Assembly (NCBI GenBank): GCA_022842445.1
Contig: JALHPO010000002.1
Coordinates: 310,001-374,000 of the forward strand
Origin: Nitrospira sp.
GTDB lineage: Bacteria > Nitrospirota > Nitrospiria > Nitrospirales > Nitrospiraceae
Reading direction: 5' to 3'
Length of the DNA stretch: 64,000 nt
Part shown: piece after piece, positions 9,444 to 17,946 of the stretch
How the letters are laid out: every line of letters starts with the position of its first letter
Position numbering within the stretch: the first letter of the stretch is position 1
Notes under the pieces: model-generated
What the model was told of the DNA's origin: nothing
What the model saw: the letters and a program-made list of their open reading frames with translations, nothing else
Databases searched by the model: none
Translations under genes and position numbers: made by a program

Positions 9444-10037
9444 ATGTCATCCTCCAACAAACTCAGACAGGGTGTCCTCATCCTGGTGTTTGGATTGTTC
9501 ACCACCGGCCTCATTGGACAGAACCGCGCAGCCGCGGAAGGGACAGCGGCAAGTCTGCCGATCGAACTGGTAGCAAACTATCTGTATGCCATGATTGAAG
9601 CCGACCGGGAGGCCTACACCAGGCACGTGGTTGAACGCATGCAGGCCAAAGGGGTGGTCGTGGCTTCGGAGAACTGGGAAGAAACGAATTCGCTGCCGCT
9701 TCCTGCTCAACTGCTGATGGAATCCGGTCGAATCATGGGAAGAAAGGGCACCGGCATACAATACCGGCTCATCAGCCTGTGGCCGATCAACAAGCGGAAT
9801 GCCGCCTCCAGCGAGATTGAGAAACTCGGCCTGGCGACAGTCCTTACGCATCCGACGAAACCCTACACCGGCTTTGTCAAAGAAGGAGGCACCCGGTACT
9901 TCCAAGCGGTCTATCCCGATCTGGCCGTGACCCAGGCCTGCATCGGATGCCATAACGCTCATCCGGACAGCCCCAAACGGGACTTCAGAATCAACGATGT
10001 CATGGGGGGATTGGTAATCAGCATTCCGGTGAAGTAG
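9444..10037 (+). CDS. Tll0287-like (DUF3365) c-type haem protein
   Basis: A 197-residue exported protein: signal peptide at residues 7-32 (hydrophobic ILVFGLFTTGLIG) and a C-terminal CIGCH haem c motif (Cys166, Cys169, His170) in the typical ACIGCHNAHPDSPKRDF context. The region before it matches the DUF3365/Tll0287-like PAS-type haem sensor fold. It probably acts in the periplasm as a redox or gas-sensing haem protein. A perfect AAGGAGGT lies five bases upstream of ATG 9444, which decides the start. It appears to stand alone, with long spacers on both sides. Confidence 0.88.
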   Translation: MSSSNKLRQGVLILVFGLFTTGLIGQNRAAAEGTAASLPIELVANYLYAMIEADREAYTRHVVERMQAKGVVVASENWEETNSLPLPAQLLMESGRIMGRKGTGIQYRLISLWPINKRNAASSEIEKLGLATVLTHPTKPYTGFVKEGGTRYFQAVYPDLAVTQACIGCHNAHPDSPKRDFRINDVMGGLVISIPVK

Positions 10038-10419
10038 GCAGAGCGATTCTTCTCCCGCGCAAGCGGGTAACTATGCCGTGCATACGCTAATCGCTGCAAA
10101 GAGCTTGGCCTCTTCCACAGGGACCAAGCCCAAAGGTCTCATCACGCTCTAACACAAACACCGTCACGGTTGCGTCTCAGACTGACAACTTAGCACTGAA
10201 GGGTGCGTGGCGAGTAGTCAGTGGCCAGAGGCGAAGAGCTGCCGCCTCAGCACTTCCCCCACGTCGCCGGCTCTTGCAACAGCGGGCATAAACACAGGGG
10301 AGCCCCTTTCCGGAAGACTCTCCGTTGCTACTTACTACTTGCCACTTGCCATTTACGTCCCCTCTGTACCGACTTGCCCGGAAACTTGCCCTCATTGCAT
10401 GAGCATGCGACACTAAACC
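10038..10419. other. 382-base spacer holding a hairpin array
   Basis: No gene is supportable. The right two thirds are taken up by the family A array described at 10204-10357, with the CDF exporter starting 62 bases later. Confidence 0.5.
10204..10357. repeat. Intergenic hairpin array, family A (spaced arms)
   Basis: The left arm GTGGCGAGTAGTCAGTGGCC (10207-10226) is complementary in word content to the right arm, CTACTTACTACTTGCCACTTGCC (in 10325-10350). About 100 bases of unrelated GC-rich sequence lie between them. The same AGTGGTGAGTAGTAAGT-type vocabulary recurs at 12.4, 35.6-36.1, 37.0 and 37.3 kb. Confidence 0.6.
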
Positions 10420-11358
10420 ATGACCTCCCTCACCTCATTTGAACACCTGCGCTCACGCCTCTACCTTGCGCTGGCGCTCAATGGCCTTATCATCCTGGGG
10501 GAATTCATCGGCGGGATTCTCCTGAACAGCATCGGGCTGATGAGCGACGCCGGACACAACTTCGTCGATCAAGGCGCGCTGTTCCTAGCGCTGTATGCAC
10601 ATATCGTCACCAGACGGCCGGCGAGCGAAACCCGGACATTCGGCTACCACCGCGCCGGTGTCATCGCGGCCTTTCTCAATTCATTCATTCTGCTGCTGAC
10701 GGCACTGGGTATCGCCCTATTCAGCATGAATAGGCTTTGGCATCCGATCCCTGTCGATGGTGAGTGGATCATGGGCATCGCCGCCGCGAGCTTTGCGGCC
10801 AATCTCAGTATCGCATTGCTGTTGCAGCGCGGCGCAAAAGACGACCTGAATATCCGCAGCGCCTTTTGGCACATGTTGGGCGATGCATGGGTGTCGCTCG
10901 GCGTCGTCTTGAGCGGCGGGGCGATCTGGCTGACGGGGTGGAATATCCTCGACCCTCTCGTCAGCTTCCTCGTCGTCGGCGCAATCCTCCATGGCGCATG
11001 GCCGATTTTCAAGGAATCGTTGGAAGTGCTGTTGGAATCAACACCGCCCGCCATCAGCACCTCTCACGTCGCCGCAACCATCGAGGCCATTCCAGGCGTC
11101 AAGAATGTGCACGATCTTCATATCTGGGCCGTCGAGCCACGCCTGATCATGCTGACATCTCATGTGATGATCGACGAGTCCCGCCCCTCCCTCGATTTGC
11201 TGCAACTGATCCAAACCCGTATCACGATGGACTTTGGCATCAGACACATGACCATCCAACTGGAAACCGAATGCTGCGATCCCGATGACATCCATTGCGA
11301 CCTTAGAAAGCTTGCCGACCACAGCCATGAAACCGGCGCGTTAGCCCACCACCATTGA
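10420..11358 (+). CDS. Cation diffusion facilitator (Zn/Co/Cd exporter)
   Basis: A 312-residue CDF transporter of the ZitB/CzcD type. Six transmembrane segments span about residues 12-190. Metal-site motifs are seen in TM2 (SDAGHNFVD) and TM5 (HMLGDAW), giving the family HxxxD/DxxxD-like site; here His-Asp in both, the pattern of Zn-type CDFs. A cytosolic C-terminal domain (IPGVKNVHDLHIWAVEP) and a His tail (HETGALAHHH) follow. It should export zinc or related metals from the cytoplasm. The CobW-family metal GTPase lies 89 bases downstream, suggesting a small metal-homeostasis locus. Confidence 0.93.
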   Translation: MTSLTSFEHLRSRLYLALALNGLIILGEFIGGILLNSIGLMSDAGHNFVDQGALFLALYAHIVTRRPASETRTFGYHRAGVIAAFLNSFILLLTALGIALFSMNRLWHPIPVDGEWIMGIAAASFAANLSIALLLQRGAKDDLNIRSAFWHMLGDAWVSLGVVLSGGAIWLTGWNILDPLVSFLVVGAILHGAWPIFKESLEVLLESTPPAISTSHVAATIEAIPGVKNVHDLHIWAVEPRLIMLTSHVMIDESRPSLDLLQLIQTRITMDFGIRHMTIQLETECCDPDDIHCDLRKLADHSHETGALAHHH

Positions 11359-11447
11359 CCTTTCCTGTTACATCCACTACGGGTAGAATACGATTCCTGA
11401 CTCCCTCGAACTCGTAATCCGACTCGTTATTTGGATTGGAGCGAACC

Positions 11448-12401
11448 ATGCCGGTCCCCTTCTATGTCCTATGTGGCTCCCTCGGCGCCGGAAAGACGAC
11501 TCTGCTGATGCGATTACTCGAGCACTGGAAAGCTCAGGGATTGCGGGCCGGGGTGCTCATGAACGAAGCCGGCGACATCAGCATCGACGGACCTCGGGCC
11601 GGCGCGATCGCCGAGCAAGTGATGAACCTCGCAGGAGGCTGCGTATGCTGCGACACCAAGGAAGACCTCTCCTGGGGCATCGCCCAACTGGTGCGCGATT
11701 ATTCATCTGATGTTGTGATTCTGGAATGTTCGGGTTTGGCCGACCCGGCGGAAGTGGTCGATGCTGTCACTGATCTCTATACTGCACGGCTGGCCCGGCT
11801 TGAACGGATCATCGCGCTGCTCCATCCGGTGTCGGCCGAGGAGAGCCACTCCAGTGCCTATGTGACGACTCAAGCCATTCGTTGCGCAGACGAACTCATC
11901 CTCAACAAACAGGACCTCTATGTGCCAGGCCATTGGGAATCGTTCCGCAACCAGATACTGACCCAGAATCCTTACGCCCGTTTGTGGGAAACGACCCATG
12001 CGCGCATCGACCCTTCGGCGCTCTTGGCTCCGCGTGCCTCAGCCGGTCCAACCACGCCGACCAATGTCCTGTTCGACAAGTCTCCGGCGAAAGCCCGTCC
12101 TCGCGCGGCCTATCATCCCATCGCAACGGCAATCCGATTGACGGGAACGATCAACCGGCCACAGTTTCTGGCATGGCTCAAGACTCTGCCGAAAGAACTC
12201 GAACGGGCGAAAGGCTATTTCCGGTTTACAAACGCGCCGGAGCTACAGGAGTTTCAATACTCACCGCCCGGCCAATCCACAATCACTCCGATCACCCTAT
12301 TGGATGAGCCGGAGCCGGCAATCGTGCTGATTGGAAGAGGGTACGATGTCGAGGGCTTGAAGGAGAAGTTGTTAGGCTGCGTGGAAACGCATTCCGCGTA
12401 A
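11448..12401 (+). CDS. CobW/COG0523 family GTP-dependent metal chaperone
   Basis: G3E GTPase of 317 residues. It has Walker A GSLGAGKTT near the N-terminus, the family-defining GGCVCC metal-binding motif, ECSGLADP (Walker B region) and the LNKQD guanine-specificity motif, then a CobW C-terminal domain. Such proteins deliver zinc or other metals to client enzymes. I prefer ATG 11448 (GGAG six bases upstream) over the TTG four codons earlier. It follows the CDF exporter on the same strand. Confidence 0.92.
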   Translation: MPVPFYVLCGSLGAGKTTLLMRLLEHWKAQGLRAGVLMNEAGDISIDGPRAGAIAEQVMNLAGGCVCCDTKEDLSWGIAQLVRDYSSDVVILECSGLADPAEVVDAVTDLYTARLARLERIIALLHPVSAEESHSSAYVTTQAIRCADELILNKQDLYVPGHWESFRNQILTQNPYARLWETTHARIDPSALLAPRASAGPTTPTNVLFDKSPAKARPRAAYHPIATAIRLTGTINRPQFLAWLKTLPKELERAKGYFRFTNAPELQEFQYSPPGQSTITPITLLDEPEPAIVLIGRGYDVEGLKEKLLGCVETHSA

Positions 12402-12407
12402 AGCGTT

Positions 12408-12514
12408 AGGGGTACGGGGTGAAGGGCGAGGAGAGTAGTCCTCTCCCATTTCACCTTTTACTTTACTCCGTTTCACCGCTTGCCACTTACTACTCACCCC
12501 TCACCTTTCACTTT
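12408..12514. repeat. Intergenic hairpin array, family A, between convergent genes
   Basis: The left arm is a G-rich GGGGTGAAGGGCGAGG-type run. A short perfect stem GGAGAG/CTCTCC follows. The right arm is a long run of CACTTACTACTCACCCCTCACC-like words. It runs into the last codons of the PAP2 gene: that protein ends in KSER encoded by the array. Placed between the convergent cobW and PAP2 genes, it could act as a bidirectional terminator, but there is no clean T-run. Confidence 0.6.
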
Positions 12515-13046
12515 TTCTGAATGCCGGCCACTGCAGCAGGAGCCATGCAAGCCCACTGCCCAGCATACCGCCGATTACCCAGCCTCCCAACACATCCGTG
12601 ACGTAATGCGCTCCCACATAGACTCTGGCGAACCCGACCAGCCCGACGATGGGCCATGTCACCCAACCCGTTTTCGGATACAAGACCTGAAGAAACGCTG
12701 CTGCGGCAGCAACATTCACCGCATGGTTCGACGGAAAACTGAATAAGCCTCCGCAGCCCCCCGGCTCAACAGTGATTGCTTGACTCAATGCACGGCAAGG
12801 CCTGACCCGCTCGAACAACCATTTCAGCTGCCCCCCTAAAAAATCGGCCAGACCCACCGCACCGGCAAGGATCGGCCCGCTGAGCAGTGCTTCACGACGA
12901 TAGGCCCAGATCCAGTACGCGATGGCGCATGCGGCCGGAACATAGAGAGTGCTGCGGTTTCCGATGAGGAGGAAAAACTGATCAACGGAGGCCGACCGGC
13001 CGGCCAGTCCGTTGATGGCGAAAAACAGCGATTCGTCCAAACCCAT
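12501..13046 (-). CDS. PAP2-family membrane phosphatase
   Basis: A PAP2/undecaprenyl-diphosphatase-like integral membrane protein of about 181 residues with roughly five membrane segments. The three phosphatase motifs are seen: KWLFERVRP, FPSNHA (the PSGH-type signature with Asn) and ARVYVGAHYVTD. Likely substrates are lipid pyrophosphates such as undecaprenyl-PP or phosphatidate, on the periplasmic side. The ATG at 13046 puts a normal N-terminus (MGLDESLFFAING); a TTG eight codons upstream is an alternative. The C-terminal codons lie in a repeat array. Confidence 0.9.
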   Translation of the reverse strand: MGLDESLFFAINGLAGRSASVDQFFLLIGNRSTLYVPAACAIAYWIWAYRREALLSGPILAGAVGLADFLGGQLKWLFERVRPCRALSQAITVEPGGCGGLFSFPSNHAVNVAAAAAFLQVLYPKTGWVTWPIVGLVGFARVYVGAHYVTDVLGGWVIGGMLGSGLAWLLLQWPAFRKSER

Positions 13047-13154
13047 AATCAGCCAATACTCACCGGTCAATAGTCATGTGTCATCACGACGTTCATTATC
13101 AGGATTGTATTCGATCCTGTCCAATGACCGTTGCCTACCGACCAGCGACCTTCG

Positions 13155-13592
13155 TTATCTGGTCCTGAAGTGGATACGGACGGTCAGCTCTCCATCGATA
13201 GGGTCGTCGCCCTTCATCTGTGGATCGAACGTCCATTTTCCGAGCGCAGCAATGCCGGCTGTAGTGAGTTCGCGATGCTTGCAGGGTTCCAACACAACAA
13301 CGGTGACTTTGGCTTCTTTCGAGACCAATAGACGGGCTTTCATCCAATCGTCGAGTTCCCTTCCGTCGAGCGCCGGGGGGACACCGGGCCAGGGAGTCGA
13401 TTTCGCCACAGGGCCAAGCTGCTGATCCTTGTTCAACGATAATCCATGAACATGTACCTCCGGCAATTCCAAAGCATCTTCTTCGTGGTCACTTTCATGC
13501 GTGGCGTTATCTCCCGTCACAGCATAGGCCGGTGCTGTGAAAAACAGCATGCAGAGCACGACCACGACACCCCTGTAGCCCCGGTCATTCAT
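13155..13592 (-). CDS. Secreted TonB C-terminal-like protein
   Basis: About 145 residues. It has a signal peptide (GVVVVLCMLFFTAPAYA, likely cleaved after AYA) and an acidic/His-containing linker (ESDHEEDALELPEVHVHG). Its C-terminal domain resembles the TonB C-terminal fold (AKVTVVVLEPC, TAGIAALGKWTFDPQ, GELTVRIHF). Classical TonB has an uncleaved N-terminal anchor and a Pro-rich rod; both are missing here. It lies downstream of a TonB-dependent receptor on the same strand and may be a partner of it. The start is ATG 13592; the frame upstream of that has no signal sequence. Confidence 0.72.
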   Translation of the reverse strand: MNDRGYRGVVVVLCMLFFTAPAYAVTGDNATHESDHEEDALELPEVHVHGLSLNKDQQLGPVAKSTPWPGVPPALDGRELDDWMKARLLVSKEAKVTVVVLEPCKHRELTTAGIAALGKWTFDPQMKGDDPIDGELTVRIHFRTR

Positions 13593-13703
13593 GAGCGGAC
13601 CGTCCCATTGTTCAGTTCCCCCTCCCGATCCTCTTCTCCTTATACCACAGATCATCAGACACCCAACAAGCTCATACGGCAATGCCACAGGGAGCCTCGC
13701 ATC

Positions 13704-13730
13704 TGCGGCGTACCCACAGGGTACGCCGCA
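13704..13730. other. Perfect 12-bp hairpin
   Basis: TGCGGCGTACCC (13704-13715) and GGGTACGCCGCA (13719-13730) form a perfect stem with a three-base ACA loop, between the TonB receptor stop and the TonB-C-like gene. No T-run follows on either strand, so it may be an mRNA-processing or stability hairpin, or a protein-binding palindrome, rather than a standard terminator. Confidence 0.6.
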
Positions 13731-13778
13731 GGGGGCCGGACGGCTGAGAATCCTCCGGTGGCCTGTTTCAGCATCCGG

Positions 13779-16196
13779 CTAGAAGAACCATTGGCCGCGA
13801 AACAGGTAGGAACGCGGCATACCGGCATGGGACACACCAAGTCCGATACTGCCTTCACCCTGGTTGATAAAGTACTTCTGATCCAACGCATTCACGATAT
13901 CAAACCCGACTACGAATTTCTGGCCGGCCCAGGGCAAGGGAATGACATGGGAAATCGAAAAGTTATAGATCGTATACGACGGGCTACTGCTGGAGTTGGT
14001 CTTCGCGCCTTCTTCTGCTGTTCGCAGTCCGGACGCAAACAGCATCTGCCCGGTGACGGTGGTGCGATCAAACAACCGGTAACTCAAGATACCGGACGCA
14101 GTCACCGTCTGCTGATGATCGCAATGCACGCCGCTGCGCGAAGTGATATCGGCGATTTCTTCAAAATGCACCAGATTATGCCCGGACTGTAAGCCATAGC
14201 CCTTGCACTGTCCCCAGGCGATGTTGGCGCGACCCGTCAGATTCTCCATGAACCAGACCTTGAGCGCGGCATCGGCCCCCCTGGTCCATCCCCGTTCAAA
14301 GGCAAAATAGTTCAGCAAGGGAGTCGTGCCTAACTGATGTGCGTCCGAGAGATAATTGGCGAGCTTATAATAACCCGTGAGCTGGAGGGTCGCCCAATCC
14401 GTCAGAGCATGGACGCTGCCGATTTGAAAGTAATGGGCCCTCTCAGCCCGCGGCAGATTATTGGTGGTATCCTCCGGATGCGCTTTCGTTCCCTCTGTAT
14501 TCAAGCCGGCCAAGGCAAGCCTCTCAAGATTCGGCGGGGTAAAGAGCCTGCCATAGTACGCGTGAAAGGCGTGAGCAGGGTTGTACCGGTACGTGGCACC
14601 GACCCTGGGACTGATCTGCCCCTCGTCACGCTGATACTGGACGACATCGGCACGGACCCCGACATTAAAGGTCCAATGTTCGTTTGGCGTCCACTCGTCC
14701 TGAATCCAGAATTCCTGTCGCCACCCGATGAGCCGGTTATCGCCGCCGGTGTTGATGACGCCTCCGGTCGGGGCTCCCATGCCGTCATCCTGAAAGGTAA
14801 ACAGTCTCGTCTTATTGATCGCTTGGGTCCGATCGACCTGGAACCCGGCCTTAATCAAGTGTTCCTTGCTGTGGACCAATGTGTAATCCAACCGCACGCC
14901 ACCGGAATAGCCCGTCCTGTCTTGGCTCCCGGCCGAGAAGGGTTCTTCTACCTCCGGCACATAGGCCAACACATTGAGCGGATCCGTTCGAAAGGTGGCC
15001 CTGGTGTGACGGAAATACCCAGCCAAACTGAAAAAATTGCGGGTATTAATATCGCGCCTCCACACCAGGTGACCATATTGGTTGTTTTCCTTCTGATTCT
15101 CATCAATCATTTGCGAGGGCACCGGCGTAAATCCCGGCAAGAGGCCAAGAATTGTTGGATTCGCGGATTGTCCAGGGGAAGTTGGGATCTGATATTTCGC
15201 GATGGAGTTCAAGAACAACAGGGTAAGGTTATTGTTATTGTCGTACTGATAGTCGCCGCGGAACATCGTCTGATTTCGCTCGCTCTGGCCATGAAAGATG
15301 GAATGGCCCAGCGTCGGAGGCTCAATCCCTCGATTCGTCGCCAGATGGCTGTTCAAGAAGTAATAGCGAAACTTCTCGCCGATCGTGCCACCATACTCAA
15401 ACGACGGGTTGATCGTCTTATTCGACCCACCGAACATTTGAACTGACCCGAATCCGGGCTTTGTGCCGCTCTTCGTCGTAATGTCGATGAGTGCCGCTGT
15501 CTTATTGCCCACATTGGCTTCCATACCGCCCAGCACAATGTCGGCCCGCTCCCAAGCCCGTGGGGAAATGACATCGGAAAAGGTCGAGGAAACCGTCTCG
15601 GGAATCGGCACACCGTCGATCCTCAACTGTAAGTTTGCATGGTCCTGTCTGATATGAATCTGCTTCAACGATCCATAGGCCGCGCCCGGAATCGTCAGCA
15701 ATACATCGTGTAGGTCGTTGTTATTGCCTCGAGGAAGAATATCGATTTCCTTCCGGCTGAGTGAATAGGTCTCGCTTGATGCCTTGGTGTTGATCGGCGG
15801 CAAGGGTGCCACCACCTCCAGCGACACCTCTTTGGTCTGGGAAAGCGTCAGTGTGACCGGCTTCACCGGCTCTTCGCCTAGCGTCAGCACCACATATTCG
15901 CTCCGATAGGTTTCTTGTACCGCACTGACCGAGTACGTCCCACTCGTTGGAACCGACAGGGTAAATTCCCCCGCTGCATTGGACACACCGGATGCTACGA
16001 GCGAACCTGCCTGATCCTTTACCTCGATCACCGCCTGTGCAACCCGCCGTAGATCTTGATTCTGGACCACGCCCATGATCGTCGCAGAGGGCTGTCCCTC
16101 CTCGGCGTAAGCCGGCGGCCCATAAGTTGATACTCCTGACACTGTCATCGCGACCGACCACAGACAAAATGCTCGCAACCAACCAGCACGTTGCAT
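13779..16196 (-). CDS. TonB-dependent outer-membrane receptor with N-terminal regulatory-like domain
   Basis: An 805-residue outer-membrane receptor. After a signal peptide (cleavage near AYA-EEG) comes a carboxypeptidase-regulatory-like beta domain (about 35-125; GVVQNQDLRRVAQAVIEV.., GEFTLSVPTSGTYSV). A plug (about 140-260; NNNDLHDVLLTIPGA, LQLRIDGVPIPETV) and a beta-barrel ending in an aromatic residue (RGQWFF) follow. Ligand is unknown; the neighbouring His-rich small protein and the CDF/CobW genes suggest a metal or metal chelate. ATG 16196 has GAGGAG seven bases upstream. The same-strand order is His-rich protein, receptor, TonB-C-like protein, PAP2. Confidence 0.93.
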   Translation of the reverse strand: MQRAGWLRAFCLWSVAMTVSGVSTYGPPAYAEEGQPSATIMGVVQNQDLRRVAQAVIEVKDQAGSLVASGVSNAAGEFTLSVPTSGTYSVSAVQETYRSEYVVLTLGEEPVKPVTLTLSQTKEVSLEVVAPLPPINTKASSETYSLSRKEIDILPRGNNNDLHDVLLTIPGAAYGSLKQIHIRQDHANLQLRIDGVPIPETVSSTFSDVISPRAWERADIVLGGMEANVGNKTAALIDITTKSGTKPGFGSVQMFGGSNKTINPSFEYGGTIGEKFRYYFLNSHLATNRGIEPPTLGHSIFHGQSERNQTMFRGDYQYDNNNNLTLLFLNSIAKYQIPTSPGQSANPTILGLLPGFTPVPSQMIDENQKENNQYGHLVWRRDINTRNFFSLAGYFRHTRATFRTDPLNVLAYVPEVEEPFSAGSQDRTGYSGGVRLDYTLVHSKEHLIKAGFQVDRTQAINKTRLFTFQDDGMGAPTGGVINTGGDNRLIGWRQEFWIQDEWTPNEHWTFNVGVRADVVQYQRDEGQISPRVGATYRYNPAHAFHAYYGRLFTPPNLERLALAGLNTEGTKAHPEDTTNNLPRAERAHYFQIGSVHALTDWATLQLTGYYKLANYLSDAHQLGTTPLLNYFAFERGWTRGADAALKVWFMENLTGRANIAWGQCKGYGLQSGHNLVHFEEIADITSRSGVHCDHQQTVTASGILSYRLFDRTTVTGQMLFASGLRTAEEGAKTNSSSSPSYTIYNFSISHVIPLPWAGQKFVVGFDIVNALDQKYFINQGEGSIGLGVSHAGMPRSYLFRGQWFF

Positions 16197-16304
16197 GGCT
16201 TGACTCCTCGTTGGCAAACCCCTGGTGAACAACAAAATTGGCAGAGCGGGCAAGCCAGATCCTCCCGGCTTACCGACTCAGCTCAGGGTTGACAGTAGAA
16301 GAAA

Positions 16305-16616
16305 CTAGCTGCGAGGTGGTGCACGCGAAGGACCGACGGTCGATAGCTCAGCGGAAAGCAGCGGAGGCTCAACCGGTAACTCGTACGGCTGGGCGAGTTC
16401 GCAAAAAGCGAGTTTCGAGGCATCGAAATCAAGTGATCCTGCCGTGTGGTGCTGAACCCACTGACAGAGGTCGTTATCGGAGTGTTCATGGCCGTCAGTG
16501 TCGGCAGCGGCCAATTCATGATGCACGTCTTGCGCGACGGCAAAAGGTGCCAACACAAGGAGCAGAAGAATAAGACCGGCCGACAGACCTGCTCTCAACC
16601 GATCAATGAGACTCAT
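16305..16616 (-). CDS. Small exported His-rich protein (DUF2946-like)
   Basis: A protein of about 103 residues beginning MSLIDRLRAGL. It has a signal-peptide-like hydrophobic segment (AGLILLLLVLAPFAVAQ), then a His/Asp-rich stretch (DVHHELAAADTDGHEHSDND) and a CQWVQHH motif. It resembles the small DUF2946-type proteins found beside TonB receptors and copper genes; that is a similarity in style, not a firm family call. It sits 108 bases upstream of the TonB receptor on the same strand and could bind metal in the periplasm. An in-frame ATG three codons earlier is also possible. Confidence 0.6.
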   Translation of the reverse strand: MSLIDRLRAGLSAGLILLLLVLAPFAVAQDVHHELAAADTDGHEHSDNDLCQWVQHHTAGSLDFDASKLAFCELAQPYELPVEPPLLSAELSTVGPSRAPPRS

Positions 16617-16786
16617 GTTACCCATAAGACTGTGGACCGAGTACCACAATTCCAAGAGTTCTGTCAAACAAACACCACGACAGATAGACAGTTCATCTTA
16701 TTCTTCAATGAGTTATGAATCTTCTGGTAGACTTCTCTCATGCCTTCGTATATGCTTGCGCCCTACGACTAGGAGAAGAAGGTACT
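16617..16786. promoter_or_regulatory. Divergent spacer between metal locus and DAHP synthase
   Basis: This AT-richer spacer must hold the promoters for the minus-strand receptor operon and the plus-strand DAHP synthase gene. A TTGAAG and TATCTG pair with a spacer of about 16 bases exists on the minus strand (around 16690-16720), but it is weak. I see no clear operator palindrome. Confidence 0.3.
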
Positions 16787-17845
16787 GTGAATAGACCGAT
16801 CGACAACCAGCACGTCGGTGAAATTAAGGCGCTGCCCTCTCCGCGCGCCATCAAGACCAAACTTCCCATCACTGACCAGACGGCCTCGTTGGTTGTAGAG
16901 ACCAGGGAGGCTATCCGCCGAATTCTTCACGGGCAGGATCGCGACCGGCTGGTGCTGATTGTTGGTCCTTGTTCTATCCACGATGCCGAAGCAGCCTATG
17001 AATATGCCCTCAAGCTGAAACCTGTCGCAGACGAGCTGCGTGACCGGTTCTTGATCGTCATGCGAACCTATTTCGAGAAACCTCGGACCACCGTCGGATG
17101 GAAAGGTCTGATCAACGATCCCCACCTGGACGGCACCTGTGACATCGCCACCGGCTTGGAGTTGGCCAGGACGATTCTCCTGCGCATCAATCAACTCGGA
17201 CTGCCCTGCGCGACGGAACTGCTCGATCCCATCAGTCCGCAATACATCGCCGACCTGATCAGTTGGAGCGCCATCGGCGCCCGGACGACGGAGAGCCAAA
17301 CCCACCGCGAATTGGCAAGCGGCGTCTCTATGCCCGTCGGGTTCAAAAACGGCACGGAAGGCAGCCTCCAGGTTGCCGTCAACGCGATGACGTCGGCCCG
17401 CGCGTCCCATCATTTTGTCGGCATCAACGCCGACGGGCAAACGGCTATCATCCGAACCATGGGCAACCCCGACCGCCATATCGTGCTGCGAGGCGGAGGC
17501 GGGAAAACCAACTACGAAGATGAGCATGTCGTCAAAGCCGAAGCGGCCGTCGCCAGCGAAGGCATCGCCCGCCCCATCATGATCGATTGTTCGCACGACA
17601 ATTCCCGTAAAGATCACACGCGCCAAGGAGTCGTGGCCCGCGAGGTCCTTCGTCAGTTCCGTGACGGGCGCCAGTCCATCATGGGATTCATGCTGGAAAG
17701 CAATCTCAACCCGGGCAAGCAGGCCTGGAAAGAAGGTATGGCCCTTCAGCACGGCGTCTCCATCACCGATGCCTGTCTCGGCTGGGATGAAACCGAGCGA
17801 CTTCTAACCGAACTCGCCGACATGATCGTGACCAAACCTGCCTAA
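16787..17845 (+). CDS. aroG: 3-deoxy-7-phosphoheptulonate (DAHP) synthase, class I
   Basis: First step of the shikimate pathway: PEP plus erythrose-4-phosphate gives DAHP. Hallmarks are VGPCSIHD, MRTYFEKPRTTVGWKG, CATELLDP, SWSAIGARTTESQ and IDCSHDNSRKD. The GTG at 16787 (preceded by AGGAGAAGAAGG) gives 352 residues, the E. coli AroG length; the ATG 24 codons upstream adds an unconserved leader. Which feedback type (Phe, Tyr or Trp) it is cannot be read from the sequence. The 3' end forms the left arm of a hairpin (17834-17860). Confidence 0.95.
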   Translation: MNRPIDNQHVGEIKALPSPRAIKTKLPITDQTASLVVETREAIRRILHGQDRDRLVLIVGPCSIHDAEAAYEYALKLKPVADELRDRFLIVMRTYFEKPRTTVGWKGLINDPHLDGTCDIATGLELARTILLRINQLGLPCATELLDPISPQYIADLISWSAIGARTTESQTHRELASGVSMPVGFKNGTEGSLQVAVNAMTSARASHHFVGINADGQTAIIRTMGNPDRHIVLRGGGGKTNYEDEHVVKAEAAVASEGIARPIMIDCSHDNSRKDHTRQGVVAREVLRQFRDGRQSIMGFMLESNLNPGKQAWKEGMALQHGVSITDACLGWDETERLLTELADMIVTKPA

Positions 17846-17860
17846 CTGGTTGGCAGGTTT
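17834..17860 (+). terminator. Terminator-like hairpin at aroG stop
   Basis: AAACCTGCC and GGCAGGTTT form a perfect nine-base-pair stem with a nine-base loop; the aroG stop lies in the loop. The T content after the stem is modest (TTTGCTTCGTTGATTT), so it is a weak intrinsic terminator at best. Confidence 0.45.
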
Positions 17861-17865
17861 GCTTC

Positions 17866-17943
17866 GTTGATTTGGTCTATCTGGTTAGTTTCATTCAACC
17901 AAAAAACCGAACAGACCAAACAAACCAGACCAACCAGATACCC
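17866..17943. repeat. Intergenic hairpin array, family B copy 1
   Basis: The left arm TTGGTCTATCTGGTTAG, a loop containing TTCATTCAAC, and a right arm of ACAGACCAAACAAACCAGAC words complementary to the left. The copy at 25877-25953 has the same arms and the same TTCATTCAAC loop. It fills the spacer between aroG and tatD and is open in the tatD frame, giving a spurious N-terminal extension with TDQTNQTNQ. Confidence 0.72.
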
Positions 17944-17946
17944 CGC

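Noticed and set aside
9187..9573. ATG with AGGAG upstream and an open frame of 128 codons
   Set aside because: It overlaps the strongly supported haem-protein gene in another frame, has no domain or signal peptide, and its composition is Ser/Pro-rich as in chance frames.
14337..15446. Plus-strand open frame of 369 codons inside the TonB receptor
   Set aside because: Antisense shadow of a well-supported receptor, with Arg/Ile-rich low-information translation.
16769..17752. Long minus-strand open frame (327 codons) opposite the DAHP synthase gene
   Set aside because: It is the antisense of a clearly conserved enzyme; the translation has no recognisable motif.
17872..17946. N-terminal extension of TatD rich in TNQ
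   Set aside because: It is family B array sequence; the metal-binding HTH motif starts right after ATG 17947.
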